Source of the DNA: Pseudomonadota bacterium
Lineage (GTDB): Bacteria > Pseudomonadota > Gammaproteobacteria > Acidiferrobacterales > UBA6901
Assembly: GCA_021790335.1 (NCBI GenBank)
Contig: JAJYEE010000003.1
Coordinates: 124,001-188,000, forward strand
Direction of reading: 5' to 3'
DNA: 64,000 nt
Position 1 is the first letter of the stretch, and every line of letters begins with the position of its first letter. Below the pieces are notes generated by a model that had not been told where the DNA came from, made no database searches, and was given only the letters and a program-made list of their open reading frames with translations. A program made the translations under genes and the position numbers. Shown here piece after piece: positions 18,703 through 29,926 of this stretch.

Positions 18703-19962
18703 ATGGACCAATTCGAATACCGTGACGGCCGGCTGCATGCAGAGGGCGTCGCGCTGCCGGAAATCGCCGACTGCGTAGGAACTCCCTGCTACGTATATTC
18801 GCGGGCGGGTATCGAATCCGCCTGGCGCAGCTTCGATGAAGCTTTTGGCGCCCGTGACCATCTTGTCTGCTATGCAGTCAAGGCAAATTCGAACCTTGCG
18901 GTTCTGGGCGTGCTCGCGCGCCTTGGTTCCGGATTCGATATCGTGTCCGCCGGGGAGCTTGAGCGTGTGCTGCGTGCAGGTGGCGATCCGGGTCGGGTGG
19001 TGTTCTCCGGGGTAGGCAAGACAGAAGACGAGATGCGCCGGGCACTGCAGCTTGGAATTCATTGCTTCAACGTGGAGTCTGTGCCGGAGCTCGAACGTCT
19101 GAATCGTGTGGCCGGCCGACTCGGCAAGCGCGCGCCGGTGTCGCTGCGCGTCAATCCGGACGTTGATGCCCGTACCCACCCCTACATCGCCACCGGACTC
19201 AAAGAAAACAAGTTCGGTGTCGCCATGGCCGAGGCCCCGCAGGCCTATCGGCTGGCCCTGCAGATGGAACATCTGCAGGTCGTCGGCGTGGATTGCCATA
19301 TCGGTTCCCAGATGACCCGGCTAGAGCCCTTCGCCGACGCTGTCGGGCGGGTCATGTCTCTTGTGAAGGACCTCGCCTCTGCTGGCATCGAGCTTCGGCA
19401 TGTCGATCTCGGCGGAGGCCTGGGTATCCGCTACCGTGACGAGACGCCGCCCTCGCCGCGTGAATACGTCTCAGTGCTGGTGCGCGGCGTGGATGCTGCC
19501 GGCGGCGGCAGGTTGCGCATTCTCATCGAGCCGGGGCGGGCGATTGTCGGCAATGCGGGCGTTCTGCTTACCCGGGTGGAATATCTCAAGCACGGCGAGA
19601 CCAGAAACTTCGCCGTCGTTGATGCCGCCATGAATGACCTGCTCAGACCGGCGCTTTACGATGCGTGGCATGACGTCGCGCCGGTGATACGGCGCACCGG
19701 TACGCCGCAGGTCTACAACGTGGTCGGTCCCGTCTGCGAAAGCGGGGACTTTCTGGCGCGCGAGCGCGCCCTGTGCGTCGAACCGGGCGACCTGATCGTG
19801 CTGCGTTCGGCCGGGGCCTACGGCTCGAGCATGAGTTCCAGTTACAACACCCGCCCGCGTTGTCCGGAGGTCGTGGTTGACGGCGGGCGGTTTCACGTGA
19901 CGCGCCGCCGGGAAACCTTCGATGAGCTGCTGGCGCTCGAATCGGTTTTGCCGGAGTACTGA
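18703..19962 (+). CDS. lysA: Diaminopimelate decarboxylase
   Basis: 419 residues from the ATG at 18703; an in-frame TTG at 18688 overlapping the lptM stop is an alternative. It is a PLP-dependent fold-III decarboxylase making lysine from meso-diaminopimelate. The PLP lysine is K60 in CYAVKANSN; the phosphate-binding glycines [11 protein letters not shown], the [11 protein letters not shown] motif and the catalytic Cys in [11 protein letters not shown] are present. It lies upstream of dapF in the same direction. Confidence 0.97.
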   Translation: MDQFEYRDGRLHAEGVALPEIADCVGTPCYVYSRAGIESAWRSFDEAFGARDHLVCYAVKANSNLAVLGVLARLGSGFDIVSAGELERVLRAGGDPGRVVFSGVGKTEDEMRRALQLGIHCFNVESVPELERLNRVAGRLGKRAPVSLRVNPDVDARTHPYIATGLKENKFGVAMAEAPQAYRLALQMEHLQVVGVDCHIGSQMTRLEPFADAVGRVMSLVKDLASAGIELRHVDLGGGLGIRYRDETPPSPREYVSVLVRGVDAAGGGRLRILIEPGRAIVGNAGVLLTRVEYLKHGETRNFAVVDAAMNDLLRPALYDAWHDVAPVIRRTGTPQVYNVVGPVCESGDFLARERALCVEPGDLIVLRSAGAYGSSMSSSYNTRPRCPEVVVDGGRFHVTRRRETFDELLALESVLPEY

Positions 19963-20294
19963 ACCGTTTTCAGGCGGCCGTCATCGGCCCTCTTCGCCAA
20001 ACGACGGAATCAGGCAGAGCGACCGTACCGCGCGGACTTTTGCGGAACCGGTTTGCTCGTTGCCTTGCGCCGCCAGTCGCCCTGTCCGACGCCGTTGGGG
20101 TGCTTGCGGCCTGTCCAGGTCGCTGCCCGGCAGGAGCGGTGGTCGCGTTGCCGGCGTTTTTGATGCCTCTGCACTGGGGATGTGGGCGCCGGTTCGTTCC
20201 CACCGAGTGGCTGCACGGTCCGACCATCCCTGGTGCCCGGCTGTGCGGGGCCCTGGGTTTCCTTGATGCCCGGAGCAGGGTAATCTAGCCGTAT
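19963..20294. other. 332-base spacer between lysA and dapF
   Basis: No supported gene on either strand; the frames crossing it translate to Arg/Pro-rich sequence without domains. In most relatives lysA and dapF are nearly contiguous, so the length is unusual. No terminator with a T-run is visible. Confidence 0.45.
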
Positions 20295-21149
20295 ATGTAC
20301 CTCACCTTCACCAAGATGCACGGCTTGGGTAATGATTTCATTGTCTTCGACGGCATCAATCAGAATATCAGTCTTACCGCGGAGCAGGCGCGCGCACTCG
20401 CGCATCGGCGTACAGGGATAGGCTGTGACCAGATTCTGATCGTGGAGCGCCCGGCGCGCCCGGATGCCGATTTTCGCTACCGGATCCTCAACGCCGACGG
20501 CGGCGAAGTTGAACAGTGCGGCAATGGCGCCCGCTGCTTTGTGCGCTTTGTGCGCGATCATGGCCTGACCAGCAAGGATGAAATAGCCGTGGAGACCATG
20601 GCCGGCATGATCTATCCGCGGCTGGAAGCCGACGGCCAGGTCACGGTGAACATGGGTGTGCCGCGATGGCAGCCTTCGGACGTGCCGTTCATCGCTGATA
20701 CGGTTTCGCACCGCGGCATCGTCTATGATCTAGATATAGGTGGTGCGGTTGTGCCTGTGAGCATATTGTCCGTGGGTAACCCGCACGCGGTGCAGGTGGT
20801 CGAGGACGTCGACCGGGCACCGGTGCTCAGTCAGGGCCCCATGATAGAGTCGCATCCGCGATTTCCGCGCCGGACAAATGCCGGGTACATGCAGGTTGTC
20901 GACCGTGGCCATATCCGCCTGCGTGTCTATGAGCGGGGCGCAGGCGAAACGCTGGCTTGCGGTACCGGAGCTTGCGCCGCGGTGGTCGCCGGACGATTAC
21001 GCGGTTTGCTTGATGCGACGGTAGAAGTTGCGGTGCGCGGAGGGTCTCTGCGCGTCGTCTGGCAGGGAGAGGGTGAGCCGGTGTGGATGACCGGTCCCGC
21101 CACCCGCGTTTTCGAGGGGCGCGTGGATCTGCAGGAGTTTTCTCAATGA
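20295..21149 (+). CDS. dapF: Diaminopimelate epimerase
   Basis: 284 residues. It interconverts LL- and meso-diaminopimelate for lysine and peptidoglycan. The two active-site cysteines are visible in [10 protein letters not shown] (about residue 76) and [11 protein letters not shown] (about 223), and the start [14 protein letters not shown] is canonical. It is followed at 10 bases by the DUF484 gene and then xerC, a well-conserved gammaproteobacterial string. Confidence 0.97.
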   Translation: MYLTFTKMHGLGNDFIVFDGINQNISLTAEQARALAHRRTGIGCDQILIVERPARPDADFRYRILNADGGEVEQCGNGARCFVRFVRDHGLTSKDEIAVETMAGMIYPRLEADGQVTVNMGVPRWQPSDVPFIADTVSHRGIVYDLDIGGAVVPVSILSVGNPHAVQVVEDVDRAPVLSQGPMIESHPRFPRRTNAGYMQVVDRGHIRLRVYERGAGETLACGTGACAAVVAGRLRGLLDATVEVAVRGGSLRVVWQGEGEPVWMTGPATRVFEGRVDLQEFSQ

Positions 21150-21159
21150 GGGAGGTCAA

Positions 21160-21891
21160 GTGAGCAACAAGCCGTCGAGTGGAGAACAGAACAAGGAACT
21201 GTCGTGGGAGGATGCCGTTGCCCGTTACCTCGAGGGCAATCCGGATTATTTCCTGCGCTATCCCGCTCTGCTCGAAGGACTGAACGTACCGCACCCGGGA
21301 ACCGGTACCGCCGTTTCCCTGATAGAACGCCAGGTGCAGGTATTGCGCGACCGCAACCAGGAACTGTCGCAGCAGCTGCGCGAACTGCTGAGCATCGCCC
21401 GCGAGAATGATGTTTTGGCCGACCGCCTGCATCGATTTGCACTGGCAATGATCGACAGCAGCTCGCTGGATGAGGCGCTCGGTACTGCGCGCGACATGCT
21501 TCGCCAGCAGTTCAAGCTTGATGCCGTCGTGATTTTGCTCAAGGCCGGTAGCGAACGCCTGGCCGGACGGCCCGAGTTCGTCGATGCCTTCGATCAGCGC
21601 TTCGATCAGCTGCTGCGCCAGCTCGGCGGGGTTGGCGACAGCACGCTGGCGGCAAGCCCTCCAAAGCCGCTGTGTGGCGCAATGCATGGTGTCGACATCA
21701 TGAGCTACCTGTTTGCAGGCCAGGCGCAGACGATCCGCTCCACCGCGATGGTGTTGCTTTCGGGGGCGGAAATGCGTGGGATCATGTGCCTTGGGAGTAC
21801 CGACCCGCTGCGCTTTCATCCGCAGATGGGCACAGTCTATCTGGCGCGCCTCGGTGAGATTCTGACGTCGGGCCTCGGGCGCCTGCTGTAG
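21160..21891 (+). CDS. DUF484 family GAF-like protein
   Basis: 243 residues starting at GTG with a GGGAGGTCAA ribosome site. DUF484 proteins have an N-terminal helical region (EDAVARYLEGNPDYFLRYPALLEGL), a coiled segment (LIERQVQVLRDRNQELSQQL) and a GAF-like C-terminal domain. Function unknown; the constant position between dapF and xerC suggests co-expression rather than a proven link. No ligand-binding residues can be assigned. Confidence 0.92.
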   Translation: MSNKPSSGEQNKELSWEDAVARYLEGNPDYFLRYPALLEGLNVPHPGTGTAVSLIERQVQVLRDRNQELSQQLRELLSIARENDVLADRLHRFALAMIDSSSLDEALGTARDMLRQQFKLDAVVILLKAGSERLAGRPEFVDAFDQRFDQLLRQLGGVGDSTLAASPPKPLCGAMHGVDIMSYLFAGQAQTIRSTAMVLLSGAEMRGIMCLGSTDPLRFHPQMGTVYLARLGEILTSGLGRLL

Positions 21892-21917
21892 GCCGGGGTC
21901 TGTCCGGGGCGGTCCGC

Positions 21918-22871
21918 ATGGCCAGCACACGCACACCGGAACAGGCGCAGATCGAGAGCTTCATCGAGTATCTGCGCAGCGAGCGGCGCATGTCGCCGCA
22001 CACCATTTCCGGATACCTTCGGGATCTGAGGTGCCTTCGAGCTTACTGTGACAAGGAGGCAATCAACGACTGGTCTGTGCTTACCGGGCGCCATGCCCTG
22101 GCGTACGTCGCCCACCTGCATCGGACCGGCCTCGGCGGCAGGAGCATTCAGCGCGCGCTCTCGGCTGCGCGATCTTTTTATCGTCATCTTCTGCGTTCCG
22201 GCACGCTGTCCGGCAACCCGTTCGTCGGTGTCCCGGCGCCGAAATCCCGCAAGCGATTGCCAAAATCCCTGAGCGTGGACCAGGCCGCGCGCCTGGTGGA
22301 GATGGACGGAAGCGAGTCCATGACGCTGCGCGATCGGGCGATTATGGAGCTGCTTTATTCGTCGGGCCTGCGTCTGGCGGAGCTGGTATCGCTGGACGTA
22401 GCGGACGTGGATTTGGGCGATGGGGTGGTGCGTGTTACGGGCAAGGGCGGAAAGACCCGCATTGTTCCAGTGGGACGGTTTGCGCGCGATTCGATCAGGC
22501 TTTGGCTCGCGGCGCGGGTGGCCACCGCGCTACCGGGCGAGCAGGCCCTGTTCATCGGGCGTGGCGGGCGGCGCCTCGGACCCCGCTCCGTGCAGCTGCG
22601 TCTGAGATACTGGGCGCGTCGGCAGCAGCTCGGGACGCCGGTTCATCCACACATGCTGCGTCACTCGTTCGCAAGCCACCTGCTGGAGTCCAGCGGGGAC
22701 CTGCGTGCGGTACAGGAGTTGCTTGGGCACGCGCATATCTCGACAACCCAGATTTACACCCATCTCGATTTTCAGCACCTCGCCCGTGTCTACGACGGCG
22801 CTCATCCCCGTGCGCACAGAAGGGATGGCGTTTGCGTCCGGGGTCGAGGCGCGGGCAAAAAAGACGACTGA
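21918..22871 (+). CDS. xerC: Tyrosine site-specific recombinase XerC
   Basis: 317 residues. XerC works with XerD at dif to resolve chromosome dimers. The SAM-like N-terminal core-binding domain (residues 8-100) precedes the catalytic domain with the full set: Arg in YSSGLRLAELVSL, the beta-hairpin Lys (GKGGKTR), HMLRHSFASHL (HxxR), GHAHIS and the nucleophilic Tyr in STTQIYTHLDF. The C-terminal tail is about 20 residues longer and more basic than usual. Placement after dapF-DUF484 identifies XerC rather than XerD. Confidence 0.95.
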   Translation: MASTRTPEQAQIESFIEYLRSERRMSPHTISGYLRDLRCLRAYCDKEAINDWSVLTGRHALAYVAHLHRTGLGGRSIQRALSAARSFYRHLLRSGTLSGNPFVGVPAPKSRKRLPKSLSVDQAARLVEMDGSESMTLRDRAIMELLYSSGLRLAELVSLDVADVDLGDGVVRVTGKGGKTRIVPVGRFARDSIRLWLAARVATALPGEQALFIGRGGRRLGPRSVQLRLRYWARRQQLGTPVHPHMLRHSFASHLLESSGDLRAVQELLGHAHISTTQIYTHLDFQHLARVYDGAHPRAHRRDGVCVRGRGAGKKDD

Positions 22872-22997
22872 TGGATGCCGCCCGGGCCGCTCGCCGAGAT
22901 GCACGCACAGTTACTGGCGGCAGGGTCGGGCGTTGTGATAGCTTAAAATGCCGGCGGCCGAGGAGCGCGCCGGGTGGGCATTCGGAGGCAAGAAGTC

Positions 22998-23309
22998 ATG
23001 AGTGGCAACTGTAGCGAATTGGAGCCTTTCGCACTGCGCGTTCTGGGCGACAGCATGGCGCCCGAGTTCTGGGACGGCTGTATCGTCATAATCGATCCCG
23101 GTTCACCTGCCCGGGACGGGGCATACGTGATCGTTGAATACGAGGGGGAGCACATCTTCCGTCAGTTGCGAATCGAGTCCGGCCGCCACTACCTCAAGCC
23201 CCTGAATGAGTCCTATCCTCCCGTCGAGCTGGCCGGACCCTATACGGTTCGAGGCGTCGTCATTCAGCGCGCCGGACGGAGGCGCTCGGAACATAAGCAC
23301 TACGACTAG
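22998..23309 (+). CDS. S24/LexA-like protein lacking the catalytic lysine
   Basis: 103 residues from the ATG at 22998, with GGAGG 9 bases upstream. It consists of only the LexA/UmuD-type peptidase fold: FALRVLGDSMAPEF holds the nucleophilic-serine motif and the NESYPPVELAGPYTVRGVV strand is typical. By alignment with LexA, the general-base lysine (VKRL) is replaced by arginine (FRQL), and there is no DNA-binding domain or cleavage site. It may be a non-catalytic or altered member. A second in-frame ATG at 22974 is possible. Confidence 0.8.
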   Translation: MSGNCSELEPFALRVLGDSMAPEFWDGCIVIIDPGSPARDGAYVIVEYEGEHIFRQLRIESGRHYLKPLNESYPPVELAGPYTVRGVVIQRAGRRRSEHKHYD

Positions 23310-23380
23310 GCAAACGGACTCCGGGCGGCGCTGAATCTGCGGGGTGGGTGCAGTGTCACCGGCTGCAAGGTGTGGTCGAC

Positions 23381-23683
23381 ATGCAAAAACTTTATAGCGC
23401 GGCGAATCTGCAGGAGGCCCACCTCATAAAGGGCATGCTATCGGCAGCGGGCATCGAGGTGCGCATTTTCAATGAGCATCTTCAGGGAGGGCTTGGGGAA
23501 CTCCCATTTTCCGAAGTCTATCCCGAAATATGGCTCGAGGACGAAGGCAATGCGGCACGCGCGCAGTGCATCCTGGCCGACTACGAACGCCCGGCCTCGA
23601 TTGCCAGTCGTCACTGCCAATCATGCGGCGAAGATAGTCCGGGGGCGTTTGAAGTGTGCTGGAACTGCGGCAGACCGATCTAG
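23381..23683 (+). CDS. DUF2007 / putative signal-transducing protein with zinc ribbon
   Basis: 100 residues. The N-terminal DUF2007 fold (MQKLYSAANLQEAHLIKGML, PEIWLEDEGNAARAQ) is followed by a C-terminal zinc ribbon (CQSCG and CWNCGRPI). Relatives look like PII-related folds; function unknown. It is a small stand-alone gene downstream of the S24-like one (71-base gap). Confidence 0.85.
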   Translation: MQKLYSAANLQEAHLIKGMLSAAGIEVRIFNEHLQGGLGELPFSEVYPEIWLEDEGNAARAQCILADYERPASIASRHCQSCGEDSPGAFEVCWNCGRPI

Positions 23684-24052
23684 CATGGAAGCCTGCGGAT
23701 TGCCTCGGACCGATGGGCGCGGGAGGGAAGCCGTCATGGTGGACTCCATGTGTTTGGGTCACCCGGTCCCCGACTCGGGACATGACCGATGCAATCGGCA
23801 AGGCGATTGCACATGCCGGGCAGATGGCCACGAGCCCCGCCTCGTTTGGAATCGCGGAATTGCGCGTACGTCCAGAGCGCTGACGGATTCTACGTTTCCG
23901 GATCAAATTTACGTCGGATTCCGGCCAGGGCAGTGTGACCCGACCGGCCGCACGCCCTGGGACGAAGCGGGTGCTTCGCGGTTGCGGGAATTCCTATAAC
24001 ATTCGGGCCGGTGCCGTGGCACCGATTTCGAAAATGCGGAACGGATCCGATC
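23684..24052. other. 369-base spacer upstream of the MarC gene
   Basis: A few short frames are open but none has a domain, an obvious ribosome site or conserved appearance. No terminator or promoter that I can defend. Confidence 0.45.
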
Positions 24053-24685
24053 ATGACCGGGCTCCTCAATACCTTCGTTATGCTGTTTGTGGTCATAGAC
24101 CCCATCGGGCTTGCGCCGATGTTTGCCGGACTCACCTATGGAGGTACGGAAAGCTACCGTCGTCGCATGGCGGTCAGGGGCACGCTGCTCGCGGGCACCG
24201 TTCTTGTCATCTTCGTGTTTGTGGGCAAGCCTCTGCTGCGCGCTCTGGGGATAGGGATACCCGCGTTCCAGATCGCCGGCGGTGCACTGCTGTTTCTGTT
24301 GGCCATCGACATGGTGTTCGCGCGCCAGTCGGGACTGCGGTCCACTACCGAGCGCGAACAGCAGGAAGCGGAGCAGCGCACGGACATTTCAGTGTTTCCG
24401 CTCGCCGTACCGCTAATCGCCGGGCCTGGGGCCATCACTACTGTACTTCTGATGTCCGGAAGCTCCGGACAGACGTTGATGGGGACCATTGCAAGACTCT
24501 TAGTGCTGCTTGCGGTACTGGTGCTTGCGCTGGGATCGCTTCTGCTTACCACGCGCATCATGCGATTCATGGGGGAGACCGGCGCTAACACCTTCACACG
24601 CACTTCCGGTGTCATTCTCGCTGCGCTCGCCGTGCAGTTCATGATTGATGGATTGGCCGCGGGCGTCCTGCCGCAACTCAGGTGA
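24053..24685 (+). CDS. MarC-family integral membrane protein
   Basis: 210 residues from the ATG at 24053 (MTGLLNTFVMLFVVIDPIGLAPMF, the canonical MarC/UPF0056 start). Six hydrophobic segments are apparent. The conserved PLAVPLIAGPGAITTVLL motif in the middle defines the family. Once thought to affect multiple antibiotic resistance, the family has no established function. It stands alone between two gene-poor spacers. Confidence 0.92.
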   Translation: MTGLLNTFVMLFVVIDPIGLAPMFAGLTYGGTESYRRRMAVRGTLLAGTVLVIFVFVGKPLLRALGIGIPAFQIAGGALLFLLAIDMVFARQSGLRSTTEREQQEAEQRTDISVFPLAVPLIAGPGAITTVLLMSGSSGQTLMGTIARLLVLLAVLVLALGSLLLTTRIMRFMGETGANTFTRTSGVILAALAVQFMIDGLAAGVLPQLR

Positions 24686-25374
24686 GCGCCGCCGCGTGAA
24701 CGCGGATCGGAAGGCCGATGCCCCTGTTGTAGGGGGGGGCATAGTAACGGAGGTTCGGCACCGATCGGCGTATTCGTCGACCATGGCCAACGCGCGCCGC
24801 GGGTGCGCACTTGCAGCGTCCGGAGATGGTTGCGGCCGGCAGGAGTTTTCGCGCCGGACAGATCCTCGGCCGCCATGTGCCGTTGCCGCACCGCAACCTG
24901 GCGATACTGGGCCTCGGTCCGAATTATTGTGCCCAGGTCCGGGCACAGGGTCTTGCGATCGGGCTTGGCCGCGAGGATGCCACGGTTGATCCGTGGCAGC
25001 GTGCCGCGCTTTATAAGGGAATTCCAGCGCCTGGCCAAGATCCTCAGCGATATTGCGGTTGTTGCCCCGTCCATGGCGAAGACCAAGGCATGGATCATTA
25101 GGCATGGGCTTGAACTGGGCGTCGGTTGTGCCCAAAAACCACAGCTGCCTGCTCGGGCATCCCCGGCACTGTGGCCGGTGCCCGCAGTGCCGGAAGCGGC
25201 GCACAGCGTTCGCGGCCGCCGGCGCCTTAGAGCCGCCGGATTTTAACTGCGCCGGCGATTGACCTTTCGTTCGCAATCCGCCATTGCAGATCGGGCATAA
25301 GGCAGAAGCGGCGCGGATTTCCACCAGCCTGGCAGGCGGGTACAATTCCCTCACAGCCCTGAAGTGGAGCACTC
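24686..25374. other. 689-base spacer with two stem-loops, upstream of hslV
   Basis: No supported gene; frames on both strands give domain-free sequence. Two clear inverted repeats: atgcccc/ggggcat at 24718-24742, just after the MarC stop and without a T-run, and CCGGCACTG/CAGTGCCGG at 25163-25193 with a 13-base loop. The right end carries a possible hslV promoter. Confidence 0.5.
25318..25346 (+). promoter_or_regulatory. Possible sigma-70 promoter of hslVU
   Basis: TTTCCA (25318-25323) and TACAAT (25341-25346) with 17-base spacing, 29 bases before the hslV start codon. The -10 is good, the -35 weak. No convincing sigma-32 site is visible, though hslVU is heat-inducible in many relatives. Confidence 0.4.
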
Positions 25375-25914
25375 ATGGATCAGTTTCGCGGAACCACCGT
25401 CCTTTCGGTACGGCGTGGCAGCCAAGTCGTCATCGGCGGCGACGGTCAGGTATCGATGGGCAGCACGATCATGAAGGGCAATGCGCGCAAGGTGCGCCGT
25501 CTTTACAAGGACCAGGTGATCGCGGGATTTGCCGGGGGCACTGCGGACGCTTTTACGCTCTTCGAGCGTTTCGAGGCGAAGCTCGAAAAGCATCAGGGAA
25601 ACCTGACGCGTTCGGCAGTGGAGCTGGCCAAGGACTGGCGCACCGACCGTGTGCTGCGGAGGCTGGAGGCGCTGCTTGCGGTGGCGGATCGTACGGCGTC
25701 GCTGATCATCACCGGGAATGGTGATGTGGTCGAGCCGGAGGGCGGGCTGATGGCCATCGGCTCAGGTGGACCGTTCGCGCAGGCTGCGGCGCGTGCGTTG
25801 CTCGATAACTCCGAACTCCCGGCGCGCGCCATTGTCGAAAAAGCACTGAATATTGCCGCCGACATCTGTATCTATACGAACCACAACCTGACAGTCGAAG
25901 AGCTGGAAATCTGA
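25375..25914 (+). CDS. hslV: ATP-dependent protease peptidase subunit HslV
   Basis: 179 residues, family length. It is a proteasome-beta-like threonine protease; the pro-peptide is removed to expose the catalytic Thr of [12 protein letters not shown] (second Thr). The conserved GGDGQVSMG and [18 protein letters not shown] motifs are present. It forms a double hexamer capped by HslU. The stop lies 6 bases before hslU. Confidence 0.97.
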   Translation: MDQFRGTTVLSVRRGSQVVIGGDGQVSMGSTIMKGNARKVRRLYKDQVIAGFAGGTADAFTLFERFEAKLEKHQGNLTRSAVELAKDWRTDRVLRRLEALLAVADRTASLIITGNGDVVEPEGGLMAIGSGGPFAQAAARALLDNSELPARAIVEKALNIAADICIYTNHNLTVEELEI

Positions 25915-25920
25915 ATCGCC

Positions 25921-27264
25921 ATGTCGGAAATGACGCCCCGTGAAATTGTCCAGGAGCTGGACAAGCACATCATCGGCCAGGCTGCAGCCAAGCGGTCCGT
26001 GGCCATCGCATTGCGCAACCGCTGGCGGCGTGCGCAGGTGGCGGACGCCGACATGCGTAACGAGATCACACCGAAAAATATCCTTATGATCGGGCCTACC
26101 GGTGTAGGCAAGACGGAGATTGCGCGCCGCCTGGCAAAGCTCGCACATGCCCCGTTCGTGAAAGTCGAGGCCACGAAATTTACCGAGGTGGGCTATGTCG
26201 GGCGTGATGTCGATTCCATCATCCGCGACCTGGTCGACGTGGCGCTCAAAATGACGCGCGGCGAGGAGATGGACAAGGTGCGCCACCGCGCCCAGGATGC
26301 AGCCGAAGAGCGTGTGCTCGACATTCTCCTCCCGCCAGCGCGCGAGGTAGGTTTCGCCGCTGCCGGCTCCCCGCGCGCGACGACCGATGGTGCTGCGCGC
26401 CAGGCGTTCCGCAAGAAGCTTCGCCAAGGTGAGCTCGACGACCAGGAGATAGAGGTCGAGCTTAGCGCTCAGACCATGGGTGTCGAGATTCTCGCGCCAC
26501 CCGGAATGGAAGAACTGACCAGTCAGCTGCAGGGCATGTTTCAGGGGATGGGCAGTCGGCGCACACACGCGCGCAAGGTCCGGATCAGTGAGGCGATCAA
26601 GTTGCTGACCGAGGAGGAGGCAGCGCGCATGATCAACGATGAAGACCTCAAGGCGCGCGCCCTCGAACGTGCCGAACAGCATGGCATCGTGTTTCTGGAT
26701 GAGCTCGACAAGATCGTAGGCCGATCCGAGAGTCACGGCCCGGATGTATCGCGCGAGGGTGTGCAGCGTGATCTGCTGCCGCTCGTGGAGGGTTCGACGG
26801 TTACTACCAAGTATGGCATGGTCAAAACCGACCATATCCTGTTTATTGCATCCGGGGCGTTCCATCTGGCCAAGCCGTCGGATCTGATTCCCGAACTGCA
26901 GGGCCGGTTGCCGATCCGCGTCGAGCTGAGCGCCCTGTCCGTTGATGATTTTGTGCGCATTCTCACGGATACGGACGCTTCGCTGACCGAACAATACGGA
27001 GCACTCATGGCAACTGAGGGCGTTCAGCTTTCATTTACCGAGGACGGCGTGCGTCGCATTGCCGAAGTCGCATGGCAGGTCAACGAAAAGACCGAGAACA
27101 TCGGTGCACGCCGCCTGCATACGGTGATGGAGCGGCTGCTGGAGACGATTTCGTTTGAGGCTGCGGACCGCAGCGGGCAGGCACTGTCTGTCAGCGCCGC
27201 CTATGTCGAGGAGCACTTGGCCGGCTTGGCCGGGAACGAGGACCTCGCGCGCTATATTCTCTGA
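25921..27264 (+). CDS. hslU: ATP-dependent protease ATPase subunit HslU
   Basis: 447 residues. A Clp/Hsp100 AAA+ unfoldase with Walker [12 protein letters not shown], the pore motif in [11 protein letters not shown], Walker [10 protein letters not shown] and the C-terminal tail ending LARYIL that inserts into HslV. The variable I-domain lies between about residues 110 and 245. It is the partner of HslV in one operon. A weak hairpin followed by six T at about 27301-27315 may end the transcript. Confidence 0.97.
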   Translation: MSEMTPREIVQELDKHIIGQAAAKRSVAIALRNRWRRAQVADADMRNEITPKNILMIGPTGVGKTEIARRLAKLAHAPFVKVEATKFTEVGYVGRDVDSIIRDLVDVALKMTRGEEMDKVRHRAQDAAEERVLDILLPPAREVGFAAAGSPRATTDGAARQAFRKKLRQGELDDQEIEVELSAQTMGVEILAPPGMEELTSQLQGMFQGMGSRRTHARKVRISEAIKLLTEEEAARMINDEDLKARALERAEQHGIVFLDELDKIVGRSESHGPDVSREGVQRDLLPLVEGSTVTTKYGMVKTDHILFIASGAFHLAKPSDLIPELQGRLPIRVELSALSVDDFVRILTDTDASLTEQYGALMATEGVQLSFTEDGVRRIAEVAWQVNEKTENIGARRLHTVMERLLETISFEAADRSGQALSVSAAYVEEHLAGLAGNEDLARYIL

Positions 27265-27318
27265 CCTCCGAGGGTCGGTTCCCCCGGGTTGATTCCAGAA
27301 CGACGGGCTTTTTTGGCG

Positions 27319-27346
27319 CTTGAAAAGACCGGTCGCACCCCCATTT
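27319..27346 (+). promoter_or_regulatory. Sigma-32 (heat-shock) promoter of the Hsp20 gene
   Basis: CTTGAAA (27319-27325), 13-base spacer, CCCCATTT (27339-27346). This equals the E. coli sigma-32 consensus in both elements and spacing, and lies 74 bases upstream of a small heat-shock protein gene, so function and sequence agree. Confidence 0.9.
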
Positions 27347-27420
27347 TAGAGGTGGGCCGGCGCTAGCGCTGGCCGTAAATTGGGAATTCCGGAAATCGAA
27401 CCTGAATAGGAGGCGACACC

Positions 27421-27876
27421 ATGAATACACTGATCCGCAACCCCGCGCGCGAGCGGCTGACTCAGCGCTTCGGGGACGATTTTGACAATCTTTTTGAGGG
27501 TTTTTTCCGCCCCATGCGGTGGCTCGAGGAGCCAGTGAATGAGGGTCTGGTCCCGCGCCTGGATGTGGTCGAGAACGATAATGAGTTCGTCGTTCATGCG
27601 GAACTGCCGGGGGTGAAGAAGGAAGACATCCATATCACGCTTGAAGATGGCGTGCTCACTCTGGATGCCGAATCGAAGAGCGAAACCGAGGAGAAGGAAG
27701 GCAGTCGCATTGTGCGCCAGGAGCGGCGCTACGGGAAATATGTCCGCAGCCTGCGTCTTGGCAAGGAAATCGATGAGAAAAAGGTGAAGGCCAACTACAA
27801 GGACGGGGTCCTGGAACTCATGCTTCCCAAGGCGGAGGAAGTTAAACCGAAGAAGATCAATGTCGATGTGAGCTGA
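27421..27876 (+). CDS. Hsp20/alpha-crystallin small heat-shock protein
   Basis: 151 residues with a taggaggcgacacc ribosome site. The alpha-crystallin domain runs from about residue 43 to 140 (PRLDVVENDNEFVVHAELPGV, ending in GVLELMLPKAEE), and a basic tail follows. These are ATP-independent holdases that bind unfolding proteins. It is monocistronic, with a heat-shock promoter upstream and a strong terminator downstream. Confidence 0.96.
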   Translation: MNTLIRNPARERLTQRFGDDFDNLFEGFFRPMRWLEEPVNEGLVPRLDVVENDNEFVVHAELPGVKKEDIHITLEDGVLTLDAESKSETEEKEGSRIVRQERRYGKYVRSLRLGKEIDEKKVKANYKDGVLELMLPKAEEVKPKKINVDVS

Positions 27877-27895
27877 GCGTGCAGTATTCGCCTAG

Positions 27896-27932
27896 CCAAA
27901 AAAAAGGGGTCGCTCACGCGGCCCCTTTTTTG
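27896..27932. terminator. Bidirectional intrinsic terminator after the Hsp20 gene
   Basis: A run of A, then aagggg, a GC-rich loop region and ccccttttttgg form a long stem with A/T flanks on both sides, so it can stop transcription from either strand. It starts 20 bases after the Hsp20 stop. Confidence 0.85.
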
Positions 27933-29555
<1,623 letters not shown>

Positions 29556-29565
29556 TGGAGAACCT

Positions 29566-29841
29566 GTGGACAGCGATTCGCTGCTGAATTTCTTCGTATT
29601 TACCGCGGACCTCACGGCTATCTGCACCCAGAACGGCTGGCCTGACCCGGAGTCTCTGCACGTCGAGATCCTCGAACAGCGGGCCGGCGAACTTCTGTGC
29701 GCGGTAGCGTTCGAGGAAGTTATCATGGAAGGTTCCGGCTGCTGCGCCGGGCGCATTGGCTGCTGGGGCAAGTACCGGGTTAAGTTGGATGCCACCGGAA
29801 ACATTGCCCGGGCGGAAGCGGTGGCGGGTACGCGGGCGTAA
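29566..29841 (+). CDS. Small conserved hypothetical protein between argB and slmA
   Basis: 91 residues from a GTG at 29566 with a gatggag ribosome site 10 bases after argB, so probably co-transcribed. Contains a compact Cys/Gly cluster (SGCCAGRIGCWGKYRV) near residues 62-77 that could bind metal or form a turn; no known domain. The remainder is a mixed alpha/beta sequence. Role unknown. Confidence 0.6.
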   Translation: MDSDSLLNFFVFTADLTAICTQNGWPDPESLHVEILEQRAGELLCAVAFEEVIMEGSGCCAGRIGCWGKYRVKLDATGNIARAEAVAGTRA

Positions 29842-29926
29842 TGCGCTCCGTCGACATCGGCGGGTTGCGCCTACCGCGGCTTCGCGCAGCAGCGAGCGGC
29901 TGAACTGCGAGCAAGGGAGCCCCTAT

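Noticed and set aside
25109-25138. Sigma-32-like CTTGAAC...CCCAAAAA upstream of hslV
   Set aside because: The -10 element departs from consensus and it lies over 230 bases upstream.
24500-25372. 290-residue minus-strand frame
   Set aside because: Runs antisense into the MarC gene and has no recognisable domain.
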